Positions 1 through 9,660 of a DNA stretch of 64,000 nt are shown piece after piece (position 1 is the stretch's first letter; the number at the start of each line of letters is the position of its first letter). The notes under the pieces are model-generated. The model saw only the letters and a list, made by a program, of their open reading frames with translations. It searched no databases and was not told the origin of the DNA. The position numbers were made by a program, and so were the translations under genes. This stretch comes from Halioglobus sp. (GTDB lineage: Bacteria > Pseudomonadota > Gammaproteobacteria > Pseudomonadales > Halieaceae): NCBI GenBank assembly GCA_020443425.1, contig JAGRIE010000003.1, positions 77,131-141,130 on the forward strand, read 5' to 3'.

Positions 1-1
1 G

Positions 2-427
2 CAGGCCTTGCAGGCAGTCGACGGTGACTATCTGGCAAACCGCTTTTATACACAGCTCTCGGGCGGTGAAAAGCAGCGCGTACATCTGGCGCGGGTGCTG
101 GCGCAGATATGGGAGCCCTCGCTCGACGGCGAGCGCTACCTGGTGCTGGACGAGCCGACGTCCTCATTTGACCTGGCGCACCAGCAGCTGACACTGGAAG
201 TGGTGCGCAACCTGGCGGCAAGCGGTGTCGGTGTGCTGATGGTGATTCACGACCTCAACCTGGCGGCGCGCTGTGCGGATGAAATGTTCCTGATGCAGTG
301 CGGCAAGCAGGTGATCAGCGGTACGCCGCAACAGGTGTTGCAGCGGGATATCATCGCCCGCGTTTTCCAGGTGGAAGCGAGCATCGGCGTACACCCGACC
401 AGTGGCACACCGCTGGTCATCACCTGA
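2..427 (+). CDS. ABC transporter ATP-binding protein, cobalamin/heme type (5' truncated by window)
   Basis: This is the C-terminal part of an ABC ATPase; the frame is open to the left edge, so the Walker A half lies outside. Visible are the ABC signature LSGGEKQR, a Walker B segment ending in LVLDEPTS, the D-loop and the H-loop histidine in VIHDLN. The type with an ISGTPQQVL tail is shared by HmuV (heme) and BtuD (B12) importers. It stands 13 bp before cobU in a run of B12 salvage genes that also contains btuF, so I infer it energises B12 import at the inner membrane. The permease gene must lie to the left. Heme import remains possible from sequence alone. Confidence 0.8.
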   Translation, partial: QALQAVDGDYLANRFYTQLSGGEKQRVHLARVLAQIWEPSLDGERYLVLDEPTSSFDLAHQQLTLEVVRNLAASGVGVLMVIHDLNLAARCADEMFLMQCGKQVISGTPQQVLQRDIIARVFQVEASIGVHPTSGTPLVIT

Positions 428-440
428 GGATGTGTGAGTT

Positions 441-965
441 GTGAACGGATTTTGTGAATTGATACTCGGCGGTGCCAGGTCGGGCAAGAGTGCACTGGCG
501 GAACAGCGTGCACAGGACAGTGGACTGGAGTGCGTGTATGTGGCGACCGCGACGGCAGGCGACGGCGAGATGCGCGCACGCATCGCGCATCACCGCCAGC
601 GCAGGGATAGCAGCTGGGCGCTGGTCGAGGAACCTGTGAGCCTGGCCGATGCGCTTCTGCAGCAGCAGGGCAGCGAGCGCTGTATCCTTGTAGACTGTCT
701 CACACTGTGGCTTAGCAACTGCCTGCACCAGCAGTGTTGGCCGCGCGAGAGAGCGCGCCTGCTGGAGGTGTTGCCCACGCTCAGCGGGCACATCATTCTG
801 GTCAGCAATGAAACCGGTCTGGGGGTTGTGCCAATGGGCGAACTGTCACGCCAGTTTGTCGATGAAGCGGGCTTTTTACACCAGCGCCTGGCGGCACTGT
901 GCCAGCAGGTCACCCTGACTGTGGCGGGCCTGCCGCTGTCGCTGAAATCGCCGCGAGAGGTGTAG
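441..965 (+). CDS. cobU: Bifunctional adenosylcobinamide kinase / adenosylcobinamide-phosphate guanylyltransferase
   Basis: The enzyme phosphorylates adenosylcobinamide and then adds GMP, making AdoCbi-GDP for nucleotide-loop assembly. The N-terminus has the P-loop GGARSGKS (about residues 10-17). The segment IAHHRQRR carries the histidine that is guanylylated in CobU proteins. [10 protein letters not shown] and [11 protein letters not shown] are further family motifs. The length (174 aa) is normal. The start is GTG, with GAGGA about 10 bp upstream, because the nearby ATG at 430 hits a stop at once. It ends one base before cobT starts, so the two are in one operon. Confidence 0.93.
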   Translation: MNGFCELILGGARSGKSALAEQRAQDSGLECVYVATATAGDGEMRARIAHHRQRRDSSWALVEEPVSLADALLQQQGSERCILVDCLTLWLSNCLHQQCWPRERARLLEVLPTLSGHIILVSNETGLGVVPMGELSRQFVDEAGFLHQRLAALCQQVTLTVAGLPLSLKSPREV

Positions 966-966
966 T

Positions 967-2007
967 ATGGAGTGGTGGTCGCAACCGGTAGCAGCATTGC
1001 ATGTGGACGCGGTGGCCCTGGCGCGAGCGCGCCAGCAGCAGCTGACCAAGCCGCCCGGTTCACTCGGTGAACTGGAACACCTCGCCCTGCAGTTTGCCGG
1101 TTGGCAGGGCCGCGTCGACCCGCGCATCGAGCACCTGCATATCCGCATCTTCGCCGGCGATCACGGTGTGGTCGCCGAGGGCGTGTCCGCATTCCCACAG
1201 GCGGTCACTGTCCAGATGATCCGGAATTTCACCAGTGGCGGTGCCGCGATTGCGGTGCTGGCGCGACACTGCAATGCCGATTTCGCTGTGGTCAATATGG
1301 GGACTGCGACACCGACACCGGAGTTGGCCAAACTGGTGAATGTGCAGTTGGCGCCCGGCACCGCCAACTTCTGTGATGCGGCGGCCATGAGTGAAGCGCA
1401 GCTGTCGCAGGCGCTGGCGTGTGGCGCTGATCATGCGCCCGTCGAGGGACACCTGTTCATCGGTGGCGAAATGGGTATCGGTAATACCAGCGCGGCGGCG
1501 GCGCTGACCAGTGCGCTGCTGTCGCTGCCGGCCGCGACCACAGTCGGGCGTGGTACCGGCGTCGATGATGACGGCCTGGCCCTGAAGTGCAGCGCTGTGC
1601 AGCGTGCGCTGGCACGGCACCTGACCGCGGAGATCGGGCCGCTTGAAATACTGCGTCGGCTCGGCGGACTGGAGATCGCTGCGCTCACCGGTGCCTATAT
1701 CGCCTGTGCCCAGCGCGGTATCCCCGTGCTGGTCGATGGCTACATCTGCACGGCGGCAGCACTGCTGGCCTGTCGTCTCAACCCCGGCGCGCGCGCCTGG
1801 ATGCTGTTCGCACATGAATCCGCAGAGCCGGGTCACCGGCACCTCTTGCAGGCGCTGGAGGCCTCACCGTTGTTGAATTTCGGTATGCGCCTGGGGGAGG
1901 GCAGTGGTGCCGCCGTGGCGGTGCCACTGTTGCAGTCCGCCTGCCGCCTGCACTGTGAAATGGCGACGTTTGCAGAGGCGGGTGTCAGCACCGCGGAGGG
2001 CCCCTGA
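967..2007 (+). CDS. cobT: Nicotinate-nucleotide--dimethylbenzimidazole phosphoribosyltransferase
   Basis: CobT activates the lower ligand: it moves phosphoribose from nicotinate mononucleotide to 5,6-dimethylbenzimidazole, giving alpha-ribazole phosphate. Family features are the N-terminal TKPPGSLG segment, FAGDHGV, the [10 protein letters not shown] loop and the C-terminal [13 protein letters not shown], which holds the catalytic glutamate region. The length of 346 aa is typical. Its stop overlaps the start of cobC by one base (TGATG), which points to coupled translation. The local bluB supplies its base substrate. Confidence 0.95.
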   Translation: MEWWSQPVAALHVDAVALARARQQQLTKPPGSLGELEHLALQFAGWQGRVDPRIEHLHIRIFAGDHGVVAEGVSAFPQAVTVQMIRNFTSGGAAIAVLARHCNADFAVVNMGTATPTPELAKLVNVQLAPGTANFCDAAAMSEAQLSQALACGADHAPVEGHLFIGGEMGIGNTSAAAALTSALLSLPAATTVGRGTGVDDDGLALKCSAVQRALARHLTAEIGPLEILRRLGGLEIAALTGAYIACAQRGIPVLVDGYICTAAALLACRLNPGARAWMLFAHESAEPGHRHLLQALEASPLLNFGMRLGEGSGAAVAVPLLQSACRLHCEMATFAEAGVSTAEGP

Positions 2008-2633
2008 TGGCGGCCGGGGATGCAGCGATAACGACTGTCGACCTGCTGCGGCACGGCGCTTGTGAGGGTGGTGAAATCTATCGTGGGCGCACTGATGTCT
2101 CACTCAGCCGCGAGGGCTGGCAGCAGATGGAGCGGGCAACGGCCACGGCTGACGGCTGGCAGGTGGTAGTCACCTCCCCGCTGCAGCGCTGCCGGTCGTT
2201 CGCCGAGCACTGCGGAAGTCGCCTCGATATCCCGGTACAGGTGATCGGCGGAATGCGGGAGATGGACTTCGGCGAGTGGGAGGGCAGGCGGGTGCAGGAG
2301 GTCTGGCGCAGCGATGCCGACCTGGTGAGCCGCTTCTACGATGATCCCGGCTCGGTCACTCCCCCCGGCGGTGAACCGGTCGCCGAGGCAAAGGCCCGCG
2401 TGGTGCAGGCGTGGGAGTCACTGCTGCAAGCAGCCACCGGGCAGCACCTGTTACTGGTCTGCCACGGCGGCGTGATCCGCCTGCTGCTGAGCCACCTGTT
2501 GCAGATGCCGCTGGCGACGATTGCGCGACTGCATATCCCTTACGCATCCATTGCGCGTGTTCAGGTCTATCGGCGCGATGGACGCGATTTCCCGGTACTC
2601 ATGGCGCTGAATGCCAGTGGAGAACAGCGTTGA
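2007..2633 (+). CDS. cobC: Alpha-ribazole phosphatase-type histidine phosphatase
   Basis: This is a phosphoglycerate-mutase-like phosphatase of 208 aa. The LLRHG motif near residue 14 carries the phospho-accepting histidine, and VCHGGVIR supplies the second catalytic histidine. Broad-specificity members share these motifs, but the position between cobT and cobS with overlaps on both sides fits removal of phosphate from alpha-ribazole phosphate or cobalamin phosphate. The ATG overlaps the cobT stop; the end overlaps the cobS start by four bases. Confidence 0.85.
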   Translation: MAAGDAAITTVDLLRHGACEGGEIYRGRTDVSLSREGWQQMERATATADGWQVVVTSPLQRCRSFAEHCGSRLDIPVQVIGGMREMDFGEWEGRRVQEVWRSDADLVSRFYDDPGSVTPPGGEPVAEAKARVVQAWESLLQAATGQHLLLVCHGGVIRLLLSHLLQMPLATIARLHIPYASIARVQVYRRDGRDFPVLMALNASGEQR

Positions 2634-3394
2634 AAGCCTTTGTATCCGAACAGTTCCGCGCGCTGTTGTCAGCCGTGCAGTTCCTCACCACACTGCCTAC
2701 GCCCGCCCGCGGTGACAGCAGTGCTCGCCAGCAGGGGCTGTCCCTGCTCTGGTACCCGGCAGTGGGCCTGTTGCTCGGCCTGATGCTGACGCTGGCCCTG
2801 ACGCTGCTGCCCCTGCCTTTCTACCTGCAGGCGGCGGTCGCGGTGGTGCTGTGGGTGGTGCTGACCGGCGGCCTGCACCTCGACGGCGTGGCCGATTGTG
2901 CCGACGCCTGGATGGGCGGGCTGGGTGACCGCGAACAAACCCTGCGCCTGTTGCAGGACCCGCTGTGTGGCAGCATGGGCGTGATCGCGCTGGTGATCGT
3001 GATTGTCCTCAAGGCTGCTGCGCTGGCCGCGGTGATCCAGGCCGGGCAGTCGATGTGGTTGTGGTCGGTACCACTGCTTGCCAGGCTGGCGCTGTTGCTA
3101 CTGTTCCTGACCACACCGTATGTGCGGGCGCAGGGTCTCGGTGAGGTCCTCGCGCAGCACTTCCCTCGCAATTGGGCCAAGGCATGGCTGCTGGTCGCCG
3201 GGTTGCTATTGCTGTGTATTCTACCGCTCGATCTCTGGTGTGCGTTTGCGCTGGGCTCTGCAGCCATTTTTCTGCTGGTGCGGGCGGCGGCCATGCGGCG
3301 GCTGGGCGGCTTTACCGGGGATGTGGCCGGGGCACAGGTTGAACTGGTGGAAGTCGGCCTGCTGCTGGCGCTGGCATGTCGCACTGTGAGTTGA
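2630..3394 (+). CDS. cobS: Adenosylcobinamide-GDP ribazoletransferase (cobalamin synthase)
   Basis: CobS is the inner-membrane enzyme that joins AdoCbi-GDP and alpha-ribazole (phosphate) to make cobalamin. The diagnostic stretch GGLHLDGVADCADAW is present, followed by several hydrophobic helices. The open frame extends far upstream into cobC, but homology begins at KAFVSEQFRAL. I therefore place the start at the TTG overlapping the cobC stop (TTGA), with GTGGAG about 8 bases before it. That gives 254 aa, the usual size. It ends 4 bp before cbiB. Confidence 0.92.
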   Translation: MKAFVSEQFRALLSAVQFLTTLPTPARGDSSARQQGLSLLWYPAVGLLLGLMLTLALTLLPLPFYLQAAVAVVLWVVLTGGLHLDGVADCADAWMGGLGDREQTLRLLQDPLCGSMGVIALVIVIVLKAAALAAVIQAGQSMWLWSVPLLARLALLLLFLTTPYVRAQGLGEVLAQHFPRNWAKAWLLVAGLLLLCILPLDLWCAFALGSAAIFLLVRAAAMRRLGGFTGDVAGAQVELVEVGLLLALACRTVS

Positions 3395-3398
3395 TGCG

Positions 3399-4352
3399 AT
3401 GACCAGCCTGAATCTGCTGCTGGCGCTGCTGGCCGACCGCATCTGGGGCGAGGCGCCGCGCTGCCATCCACTGGTCGGTTTCGGACGTCTGGCCAACTGG
3501 CTGGAGCAGCGTGCGCGGCAGTCGATGCAGGTGCGCAGCGACGGGCGGGAGGCAGCGGTCGCTGCAGATGCGGCGAGACAGCGATGGTACGGCCTGCTCT
3601 GCTGGACCGCGCTGGTCATTCCACCCACCGCCCTGCTGTGGCTGTTGCAGGGTGTCCTCGACGAAGCGGTTGCCTCAGCACTTGGTATTATTGTGTTGTA
3701 CTTCTGTATCGGCTGGCGCAGTCTGCGCGAGCATGCCAACGCGGTGGCCGAACCGCTGGCGCGCGGTGACCTGGCGGGTGCGAGAGTGCAGTTGGCGCGC
3801 ATCGTCAGTCGCGACACAGCCCACCTCGACGCCCCATCCGTGGCCAGGGCAACCGTGGAATCGGTACTGGAAAACGGCAGCGACGCGGTGCTGGCGCCGG
3901 TGTTCTGGTTCGCGGTGGCGGGTGCGCCCGGGGCGCTGTGCTATCGACTGGCCAATACGCTCGATGCGATGTGGGGTTATCGCAACGCCCGTTATCTCCA
4001 CTTCGGCCGCGCTGCGGCGCGGCTGGACGATGCACTCAACTGGCTGCCTGCGCGGTGCTGCGCACTGAGTTATGCCCTGGTCGGGCGGCGGCACTCGGCG
4101 CTGCACTGTTGGCGCACGCAGGCCGCCCAGTGTGACAGTCCCAACGCCGGCCCGGTGATGGCCGCCGGTGCCGGCGCGCTGGGAATTGTACTGGGCGGGC
4201 CCGCCCGCTACGGGCACGTGGAGCACTGGCGGCCGGAACTGGGCCAGGGCCGCCCGGTGCAGCCGGGCGACATCGGGCGCGGCCTGTCGCTGCTGGATCG
4301 CGCCATCGGTGTCTGGGTCGCCGTGTTGCTCGGCATTGAGGTGTTGCTGTGA
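3399..4352 (+). CDS. cbiB: Adenosylcobinamide-phosphate synthase (CbiB/CobD)
   Basis: This membrane enzyme attaches (R)-1-amino-2-propanol phosphate to adenosylcobyric acid. Family features are LLLALLADRIWG and HPLVGFGRLA at the N-terminus, VARATVESVLENGSDAVLAP in the middle, and the LANTLDAMWGYR segment. The length of 317 aa is normal and there are several membrane segments. It overlaps the next gene by four bases. The enzyme uses the aminopropanol phosphate produced by the cobD product next door. Note that CbiB is called CobD in the aerobic-pathway naming. Confidence 0.93.
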   Translation: MTSLNLLLALLADRIWGEAPRCHPLVGFGRLANWLEQRARQSMQVRSDGREAAVAADAARQRWYGLLCWTALVIPPTALLWLLQGVLDEAVASALGIIVLYFCIGWRSLREHANAVAEPLARGDLAGARVQLARIVSRDTAHLDAPSVARATVESVLENGSDAVLAPVFWFAVAGAPGALCYRLANTLDAMWGYRNARYLHFGRAAARLDDALNWLPARCCALSYALVGRRHSALHCWRTQAAQCDSPNAGPVMAAGAGALGIVLGGPARYGHVEHWRPELGQGRPVQPGDIGRGLSLLDRAIGVWVAVLLGIEVLL

Positions 4353-5386
4353 CGTTGGAACACGGCGGCAATATTGCCGCAGCGGCCAGCCGTTTCAATA
4401 TCCCGGCGGCGCACTGGATAGACCTGTCCACGGGCATCAGTCCCTGGATCTGGCCGGTACCGGCGGTGCCGCAACAGGTCTGGCAGCAGTTGCCGTATCC
4501 GGATGGGCAGCTTGAACTCGCCGCCGCCGCTTACTACGGCTGCCAACGCGAGGCACTGGTCGCCGTGCCCGGCTCCCAGTATGCACTGCAGTACACACCG
4601 GCGCTGCTGCCAGCGGGCGCGGTGGCGATACCGCAGCGCGGCTATGCCGAGCATCGCGTCGCCTGGCGCAGCGCCGGTCACCGGATTGTCGAGTACGCCG
4701 ACAGTGCAGCGCTGCGCGGGCTTGTGGAAGCAGGCAGCGTGGATCACGCACTGGTGATCAACCCGAACAACCCGACCGCGGAGATCATCCCGGCGCGGCA
4801 GTTACAGGATTTGCACATGCAGCTGCAGCAGCGCGGCGGCTGGCTGGTGGTGGATGAAGCCTTCGCCGATATCTGTGCGGCCCACAGCCTTGCCGCGACC
4901 TGCCCGCAGCCCGGCCTGGTCGTGTACCGCTCGCTGGGCAAGTTCTTTGGGCTGGCCGGTGTCCGGCTCGGTTTCATGCTGGCACCGCAGCCGCTGTGTC
5001 AGCGGATGCAGGCGCTGATGCCACCCTGGAGCCTGTCGCACCCGGCGCGCTGGGTCGGCGAGGTCGCACTGCGCGACAGGCACTGGCAGTCAGGGCAACT
5101 GCTGCGCCTGCAGCAGGCATCTGCGCAGTGGCTCCAGCTGCTGCGAGACTGTGTGCCGCGCCTGCGGTTTGTTGCCACAGCGCTGTTTGTCACCGGTCAG
5201 GGTGAGGCCAATTACTGCCAGGCGCTGTACCAGGCCATGGGCCGGCGCGCGGTGTTGCTGCGTGTGTTTGAAGCCATCGGGGGAAGCGGCCTGCTGCGGT
5301 TTGGGCTGCCGCTGCCGGCTGATCGAGACCTTATTGCACAGTTGATCCGGGAAGCCGTGGAGGAATGCGAATGTATAGGCAATTGA
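4349..5386 (+). CDS. cobD: L-threonine-O-3-phosphate decarboxylase, PLP-dependent
   Basis: This fold-type I aminotransferase-like enzyme makes (R)-1-amino-2-propanol O-2-phosphate for the cobalamin linker. Visible are the NPNNPT motif, WLVVDEAFAD (aspartate contacting the PLP nitrogen) and YRSLGKFFGLAGVRLG with the Schiff-base lysine. The start is a GTG whose last bases overlap the cbiB stop (GTGA). A histidinol-phosphate aminotransferase would look similar, but the operon position, directly after cbiB, settles the assignment. The 3' end overlaps the btuF start. Confidence 0.9.
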   Translation: MTLEHGGNIAAAASRFNIPAAHWIDLSTGISPWIWPVPAVPQQVWQQLPYPDGQLELAAAAYYGCQREALVAVPGSQYALQYTPALLPAGAVAIPQRGYAEHRVAWRSAGHRIVEYADSAALRGLVEAGSVDHALVINPNNPTAEIIPARQLQDLHMQLQQRGGWLVVDEAFADICAAHSLAATCPQPGLVVYRSLGKFFGLAGVRLGFMLAPQPLCQRMQALMPPWSLSHPARWVGEVALRDRHWQSGQLLRLQQASAQWLQLLRDCVPRLRFVATALFVTGQGEANYCQALYQAMGRRAVLLRVFEAIGGSGLLRFGLPLPADRDLIAQLIREAVEECECIGN

Positions 5387-6258
5387 TGGTGCTGGCATGG
5401 TTTGCACTGGCCTGCTGCGCCAGGGCGGATATCAGGGTGGAGGATTCGCTGGGTCGGGAACTGGTGCTGGAGCAGCCGGCGACGCGCGTGGTCAGCCTTG
5501 CGCCGCACATGACGGAAGTGGCGTTTGCCGCCGGTGCCGGCGAGCAGTTGATCGGCGCTGTGTCCTACAGCGATTATCCCGAGGCGGCACAGGCCATTCC
5601 CCGCGTCGGCTCTTATGACAATGTCAGTTACGAGACGCTGGTGGCGCTCAATCCCGATCTGGTGCTCGCGTGGCGCAGTGGCAACGGGGATGAAGTCATC
5701 GCGCGGCTGCAGTCACTGGGGCTGACAGTCTATGTCGATGAATCCAAAACCCTGGAAGACGTGGCGGCGTCGCTGCGCGCGGTCGGCCGGCTGACTGCGC
5801 ACGAAGATACGGCCGAGGCCGAGGCCGAGGCGTTTTTGCGCCGGCTCTCGCAGCTGCGCGCGCGCTACTCCACGCAGCCCGAAGTCAGCGTCTACTACCA
5901 GATATGGGACGAGCCGCTGTTGACCCTGAACGGGGATCACCTGATTTCGGATGTGGTCAGGCTCTGCGGCGGTCGCAATGTGTTTGCCGATTCGCCGGTG
6001 CTGGTGTCACGTATCAGTGTGGAATCCGTCATTCGGGCCGATCCGCAAGTGATCATTGCCAGCGGTATGGACAAGGCGCGCCCGGAGTGGCTGGATGACT
6101 GGCGTCAGTGGACCTCGATGACAGCCGTCGGCAACAACCAGCTGTATTTTGTGCCACCGGATCTGCTCCAGCGGCACACGCCGCGCATCATTGAAGGGGC
6201 CAGCTTGATGTGTGAGAAATTGCAGCTCGCCCGCGAACATTACGGGCTGCGGGAATAA
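5371..6258 (+). CDS. btuF: Cobalamin ABC transporter periplasmic substrate-binding protein
   Basis: This is a BtuF/FhuD-like binding protein of about 295 aa. It has a short hydrophobic leader (MYRQLMVLAWFALACCARA), then the family opening IRVEDSLGRE, RVVSLAPHMTEVAFAAGA and YETLVALNPDLVLAW. A cysteine pair at the end of the leader could also allow lipidation; this is uncertain. Two in-frame ATGs exist at 5365 and 5371. GTGGAGGA lies directly before the first, so the second has the better spacing and I chose it. The gene overlaps cobD by 16 bases. It would hand B12 delivered by BtuB to the inner-membrane ABC importer. Confidence 0.88.
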   Translation: MYRQLMVLAWFALACCARADIRVEDSLGRELVLEQPATRVVSLAPHMTEVAFAAGAGEQLIGAVSYSDYPEAAQAIPRVGSYDNVSYETLVALNPDLVLAWRSGNGDEVIARLQSLGLTVYVDESKTLEDVAASLRAVGRLTAHEDTAEAEAEAFLRRLSQLRARYSTQPEVSVYYQIWDEPLLTLNGDHLISDVVRLCGGRNVFADSPVLVSRISVESVIRADPQVIIASGMDKARPEWLDDWRQWTSMTAVGNNQLYFVPPDLLQRHTPRIIEGASLMCEKLQLAREHYGLRE

Positions 6259-6984
<726 letters not shown>

Positions 6985-6994
6985 TGGTGTGCAC

Positions 6995-7044
6995 GGCCGG
7001 CCACTGCCTGGCCAATACTCACCACCGCCACGCAGTGGGCCGGC
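6995..7044. repeat. Imperfect inverted repeat between convergent bluB and cobO
   Basis: The arms GGCCGGCCACTGC (about 6995-7007) and GCAGTGGGCCGGC (7032-7044) are complementary apart from one bulged G, with a loop of roughly 24 bases. It fills most of the 62-bp gap between two convergent genes and may stop transcription in both directions. There is no T-run, so a rho-independent terminator is not certain. Confidence 0.4.
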
Positions 7045-7046
7045 AA

Positions 7047-7667
7047 TCAGTAGTCAACACCTTTGCGCGCCTTGATGCCCGCAGCGTAGGCGTGTTTGAT
7101 GTCTTTGACTTCAGAGACAGTATCCATCACCTCCTGCAGCGCGGAGCCGCCACCGCGGCCGGTTACCACAACGCTCTGGTTGACCGGGCGCGATGACAGT
7201 GCCTTGAGGATCATGGCTTCATCCAGGTATTTGTAGCCGATCATGTAGGTCAGCTCATCCAGAACCACCAGGTCGTAGCTCGGGTCCGCGAGCATGGGGG
7301 CAGCGACTTCCCAGGTTTTTTCCGCAGCGGCGATATCCCCGGATTTATCCTGTGTATTCCAGGTGAATCCGGTCCCCATCTGGTAGAAGTCTACCTGCGG
7401 GCAGTGCTCGCGCAGGTAGATTTCCTCACCGGAGAGCTGCGCCCCCTTGATGAACTGAACGACACCCACTTTCTGCTTGTAGCCCAGCGCGCGCATCACC
7501 ATGCCGAAGGCGGAGCTGGATTTTCCCTTGCCATTGCCGGTCAGCAGCAATGCAATGCCGCGCTCTGTGTCGGCGGCGGCGATGGCCGAATCGACCTTCT
7601 CCTTTTGCTTCTGCATTGCGGCCTTGTGCTTGGCCTCGCTGCGGGCTTTATCGTCAGTGTTTGTCAT
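7047..7667 (-). CDS. cobO: Cob(I)yrinic acid a,c-diamide adenosyltransferase (CobA/CobO/BtuR type)
   Basis: This enzyme adenosylates cobalt in corrinoids, using ATP as the donor of the adenosyl group. The P-loop LTGNGKGKSSSAFG lies near residues 43-56, followed by GVVQFIKG and the conserved LVVLDELTYM segment, all classic for this family. The length of 206 aa is normal. The N-terminal 35 residues are charged (KAAMQKQKEKVD). It lies 24 bp behind btuB on the same strand and so is probably co-transcribed under the B12 riboswitch at 9661-9801. Confidence 0.94.
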   Translation of the reverse strand: MTNTDDKARSEAKHKAAMQKQKEKVDSAIAAADTERGIALLLTGNGKGKSSSAFGMVMRALGYKQKVGVVQFIKGAQLSGEEIYLREHCPQVDFYQMGTGFTWNTQDKSGDIAAAEKTWEVAAPMLADPSYDLVVLDELTYMIGYKYLDEAMILKALSSRPVNQSVVVTGRGGGSALQEVMDTVSEVKDIKHAYAAGIKARKGVDY

Positions 7668-7691
7668 TTGCGGTCTCCGTGGTGACGTCGG

Positions 7692-9545
7692 TCAGAACGT
7701 GTAGCGCAGGCCCGCGTAACCGGCCGCGCCAGGCGTGTTGTAGTACGGTATTTCCTGGTAGTTCTCATCGGTCAGGTTATCAATACGACCGTAGATTTGC
7801 AGCGACGCCAGGATCTGGTAGCTCATGCTCAGGTCCAGTATCTCATAATCGTCGACACTGCCACTGCTTTCGTCTGCGCTGTCCCTCGAGATACGATAGT
7901 TGAGGCTGACCTCCAGTCGGCCGTCCCAGGGGCGCAGGATGATACCGATATTACCCATATTCTTCGGGGTCCGCAGTCGTTGCTCGCCGGTGTAGTCCTG
8001 TGTGTCGGTATAGGTGTAGTTGCCGGTCAGGGTCACCATTTCACCAATCATCGTCTCGGCTGTCAGTTCGATGCCATCGGAGGAGGACTCCCCGTCACCC
8101 TGCAGGTAGCCGGAAAAATCGACCAGGTCGAAGTAGATTTCATTGTCGATCTTCTGGTCGAAATACACGAGGTCAACATACCAACCTGCGTTGGCATAAT
8201 ACCCCGCGCCGATGTCGTAGCCCTTGCTCTCTTCTGCCTCCAGCGTCGTATCCTGTGCCGGCGCATAGGCATACGGCCCTGTGTTATAGGCCAGTTCGTA
8301 GAGGCTGGGCGCACGGAACCCGGTGCCGTAGGTACCCTTGAACTTGATTTCGCCGTCACCGGCCTCTACCAGGTAAACCGCACCTGTGCGATAGGTGGTT
8401 TTGGTGCCGAAGTCCTCGTTGTCCGTATAGCGGGCACCGGCAGTGAGGTAGACGCTGTCGGCGAAACCGCCCTGGTACTCCAGGAAATAACCCTCCTGGT
8501 CGCGCTCCTCGTCACTGAAGCCATCGTTGCTGGAGTCCTTCTGCAACTCCGCGCCGTACACCAGTTGCAGGGTGTCGGAGCGCTTCCAGTTGCCCAGATA
8601 CTCCAACTGCTGCAGTTCGCCCCTGTAGCGGTAGTCGTTGACGCCGTCGGTGTAGAACTTGCGGTCTGTCTTGCTGGCGTTGTAGGACAGCGAGTTGGAA
8701 AACGCCACGCCGCTGTGTGTGAGGGCCACTCGGCCGGCATCCTGGGTGTAGTCGTTTTCACAGTGGTCGGAGCGAGCCCCGATCTCACTGTTGAAGCAAT
8801 TGTCGTAGTTGTTCTTGCCATCGACGGTACGCGCCACCAGCTCCGCACGCAATGTGTCGCTGATGTTCCAGCCGGCGCGCCCATGCAGTGTTGTATTTTT
8901 ATAGCCGTCGTCGTCCTGCAATACGGTATCGGTGCTCAGCGTATTGTAGCCGTCGGTCTCGAAACGCTCGGCCATCAGGGTGCCGTCGACAATTTCAGTG
9001 CCGCCGTTGATATGTCCACCGTACTGCTGCGTGCCGTAGCGACCGCCCTCTGCTTCGAGTCCACCGCTGAGGCCGGCCTGGGGAGTGGCCGTATACATAT
9101 TGATGACACCGCCGGCGTCTGCGCCGTACATGAGGCCTTCCGGCCCGCGCAGGATTTCAATCCGATCAATGCCGCCGGTCAGTAGATTGGCGAAGTTGGG
9201 GCCGGCCTGCGGCGATGAGTTGTCGGTGATGTCGATGCCATCGAGGTAGACCTGCGTCCGGTAGCCGCGCTCGCCGCGAATCCGCACCTCGGTGGTGCTG
9301 CCAGCTCCGCCATTACTGGTCACAGATATGGCTGGTTCGTAGCGCAGTGTGTTGGCGACGCTGCTGAATCCACGCAACTGGATCTCCTCGCCGGTGATCA
9401 CCGAGATCGAGGTCGCCACTTCCCGCAGGGGCATCTCCACACGGGATGAGGTGACCACGGTTTCTTCCAGCTTGTTTTCTGCATGCACACCCAGGGCGCT
9501 GACACCGGTCAGTGCCAGCAGGGTGGCGGTGGGTAGTTTTTTCAT
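7692..9545 (-). CDS. btuB: TonB-dependent vitamin B12 outer-membrane receptor
   Basis: This is a TonB-dependent beta-barrel receptor of 617 aa. It has a signal peptide (about residues 1-22, ending GVHA), a TonB box region EETVVTSS, a plug domain with VYLDGIDITD and RIEILRGPEGLMYG, and a C-terminal beta strand ending in phenylalanine (AGLRYTF). The barrel is similar in size to BtuB. The cobalamin riboswitch directly upstream and cobO directly downstream support B12 as ligand. Start: ATG at 9545 preceded by GAGGA. Confidence 0.92.
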   Translation of the reverse strand: MKKLPTATLLALTGVSALGVHAENKLEETVVTSSRVEMPLREVATSISVITGEEIQLRGFSSVANTLRYEPAISVTSNGGAGSTTEVRIRGERGYRTQVYLDGIDITDNSSPQAGPNFANLLTGGIDRIEILRGPEGLMYGADAGGVINMYTATPQAGLSGGLEAEGGRYGTQQYGGHINGGTEIVDGTLMAERFETDGYNTLSTDTVLQDDDGYKNTTLHGRAGWNISDTLRAELVARTVDGKNNYDNCFNSEIGARSDHCENDYTQDAGRVALTHSGVAFSNSLSYNASKTDRKFYTDGVNDYRYRGELQQLEYLGNWKRSDTLQLVYGAELQKDSSNDGFSDEERDQEGYFLEYQGGFADSVYLTAGARYTDNEDFGTKTTYRTGAVYLVEAGDGEIKFKGTYGTGFRAPSLYELAYNTGPYAYAPAQDTTLEAEESKGYDIGAGYYANAGWYVDLVYFDQKIDNEIYFDLVDFSGYLQGDGESSSDGIELTAETMIGEMVTLTGNYTYTDTQDYTGEQRLRTPKNMGNIGIILRPWDGRLEVSLNYRISRDSADESSGSVDDYEILDLSMSYQILASLQIYGRIDNLTDENYQEIPYYNTPGAAGYAGLRYTF

Positions 9546-9553
9546 TTTCTGGT

Positions 9554-9587
9554 CCTCAATTGCCTATTAGATTAATGGCGATTGAGG
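9554..9587 (-). promoter_or_regulatory. Predicted hairpin sequestering the btuB ribosome-binding site
   Basis: In the btuB mRNA the segment CCTCAAT (9587-9581) is perfectly complementary to ATTGAGG (9560-9554), which contains the btuB Shine-Dalgarno. An inner GCC/GGC pairing extends the stem. Base pairing would hide the ribosome site 8 to 15 bases before the ATG. This is the likely off-state arm of the riboswitch expression platform. The pairing is seen directly; its regulatory use is inferred. Confidence 0.6.
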
Positions 9588-9633
9588 GAGGGGATCTGGG
9601 AACGCAATGCCGCGGCACTGAGCAACCGTGTAT

Positions 9634-9650
9634 GAAGCCCTCCGCTCCAT
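9634..9650 (-). repeat. Leader element copy 1 (ATGGAGCGGAGGGCTTC), hairpin with GGAGG loop
   Basis: This 17-base sequence lies 11 bases after the btuB riboswitch aptamer. It folds as GGAGC-GGAGG-GCTTC. It matches two copies in the cobN leader at 16 of 17 bases; the single difference swaps an A-U pair for a G-U pair, so the stem is kept. It also opens a 27-codon frame starting MERRAS that ends in TAATAG inside the loop of the hairpin at 9554-9587. Confidence 0.65.
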
Positions 9651-9660
9651 CGTTGCACTA

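Noticed and set aside
7797-9185. A 462-codon open frame on the plus strand inside btuB
   Set aside because: It is antisense to a clear TonB-dependent receptor, has no homology I recognise, and arises from high-GC codon bias.
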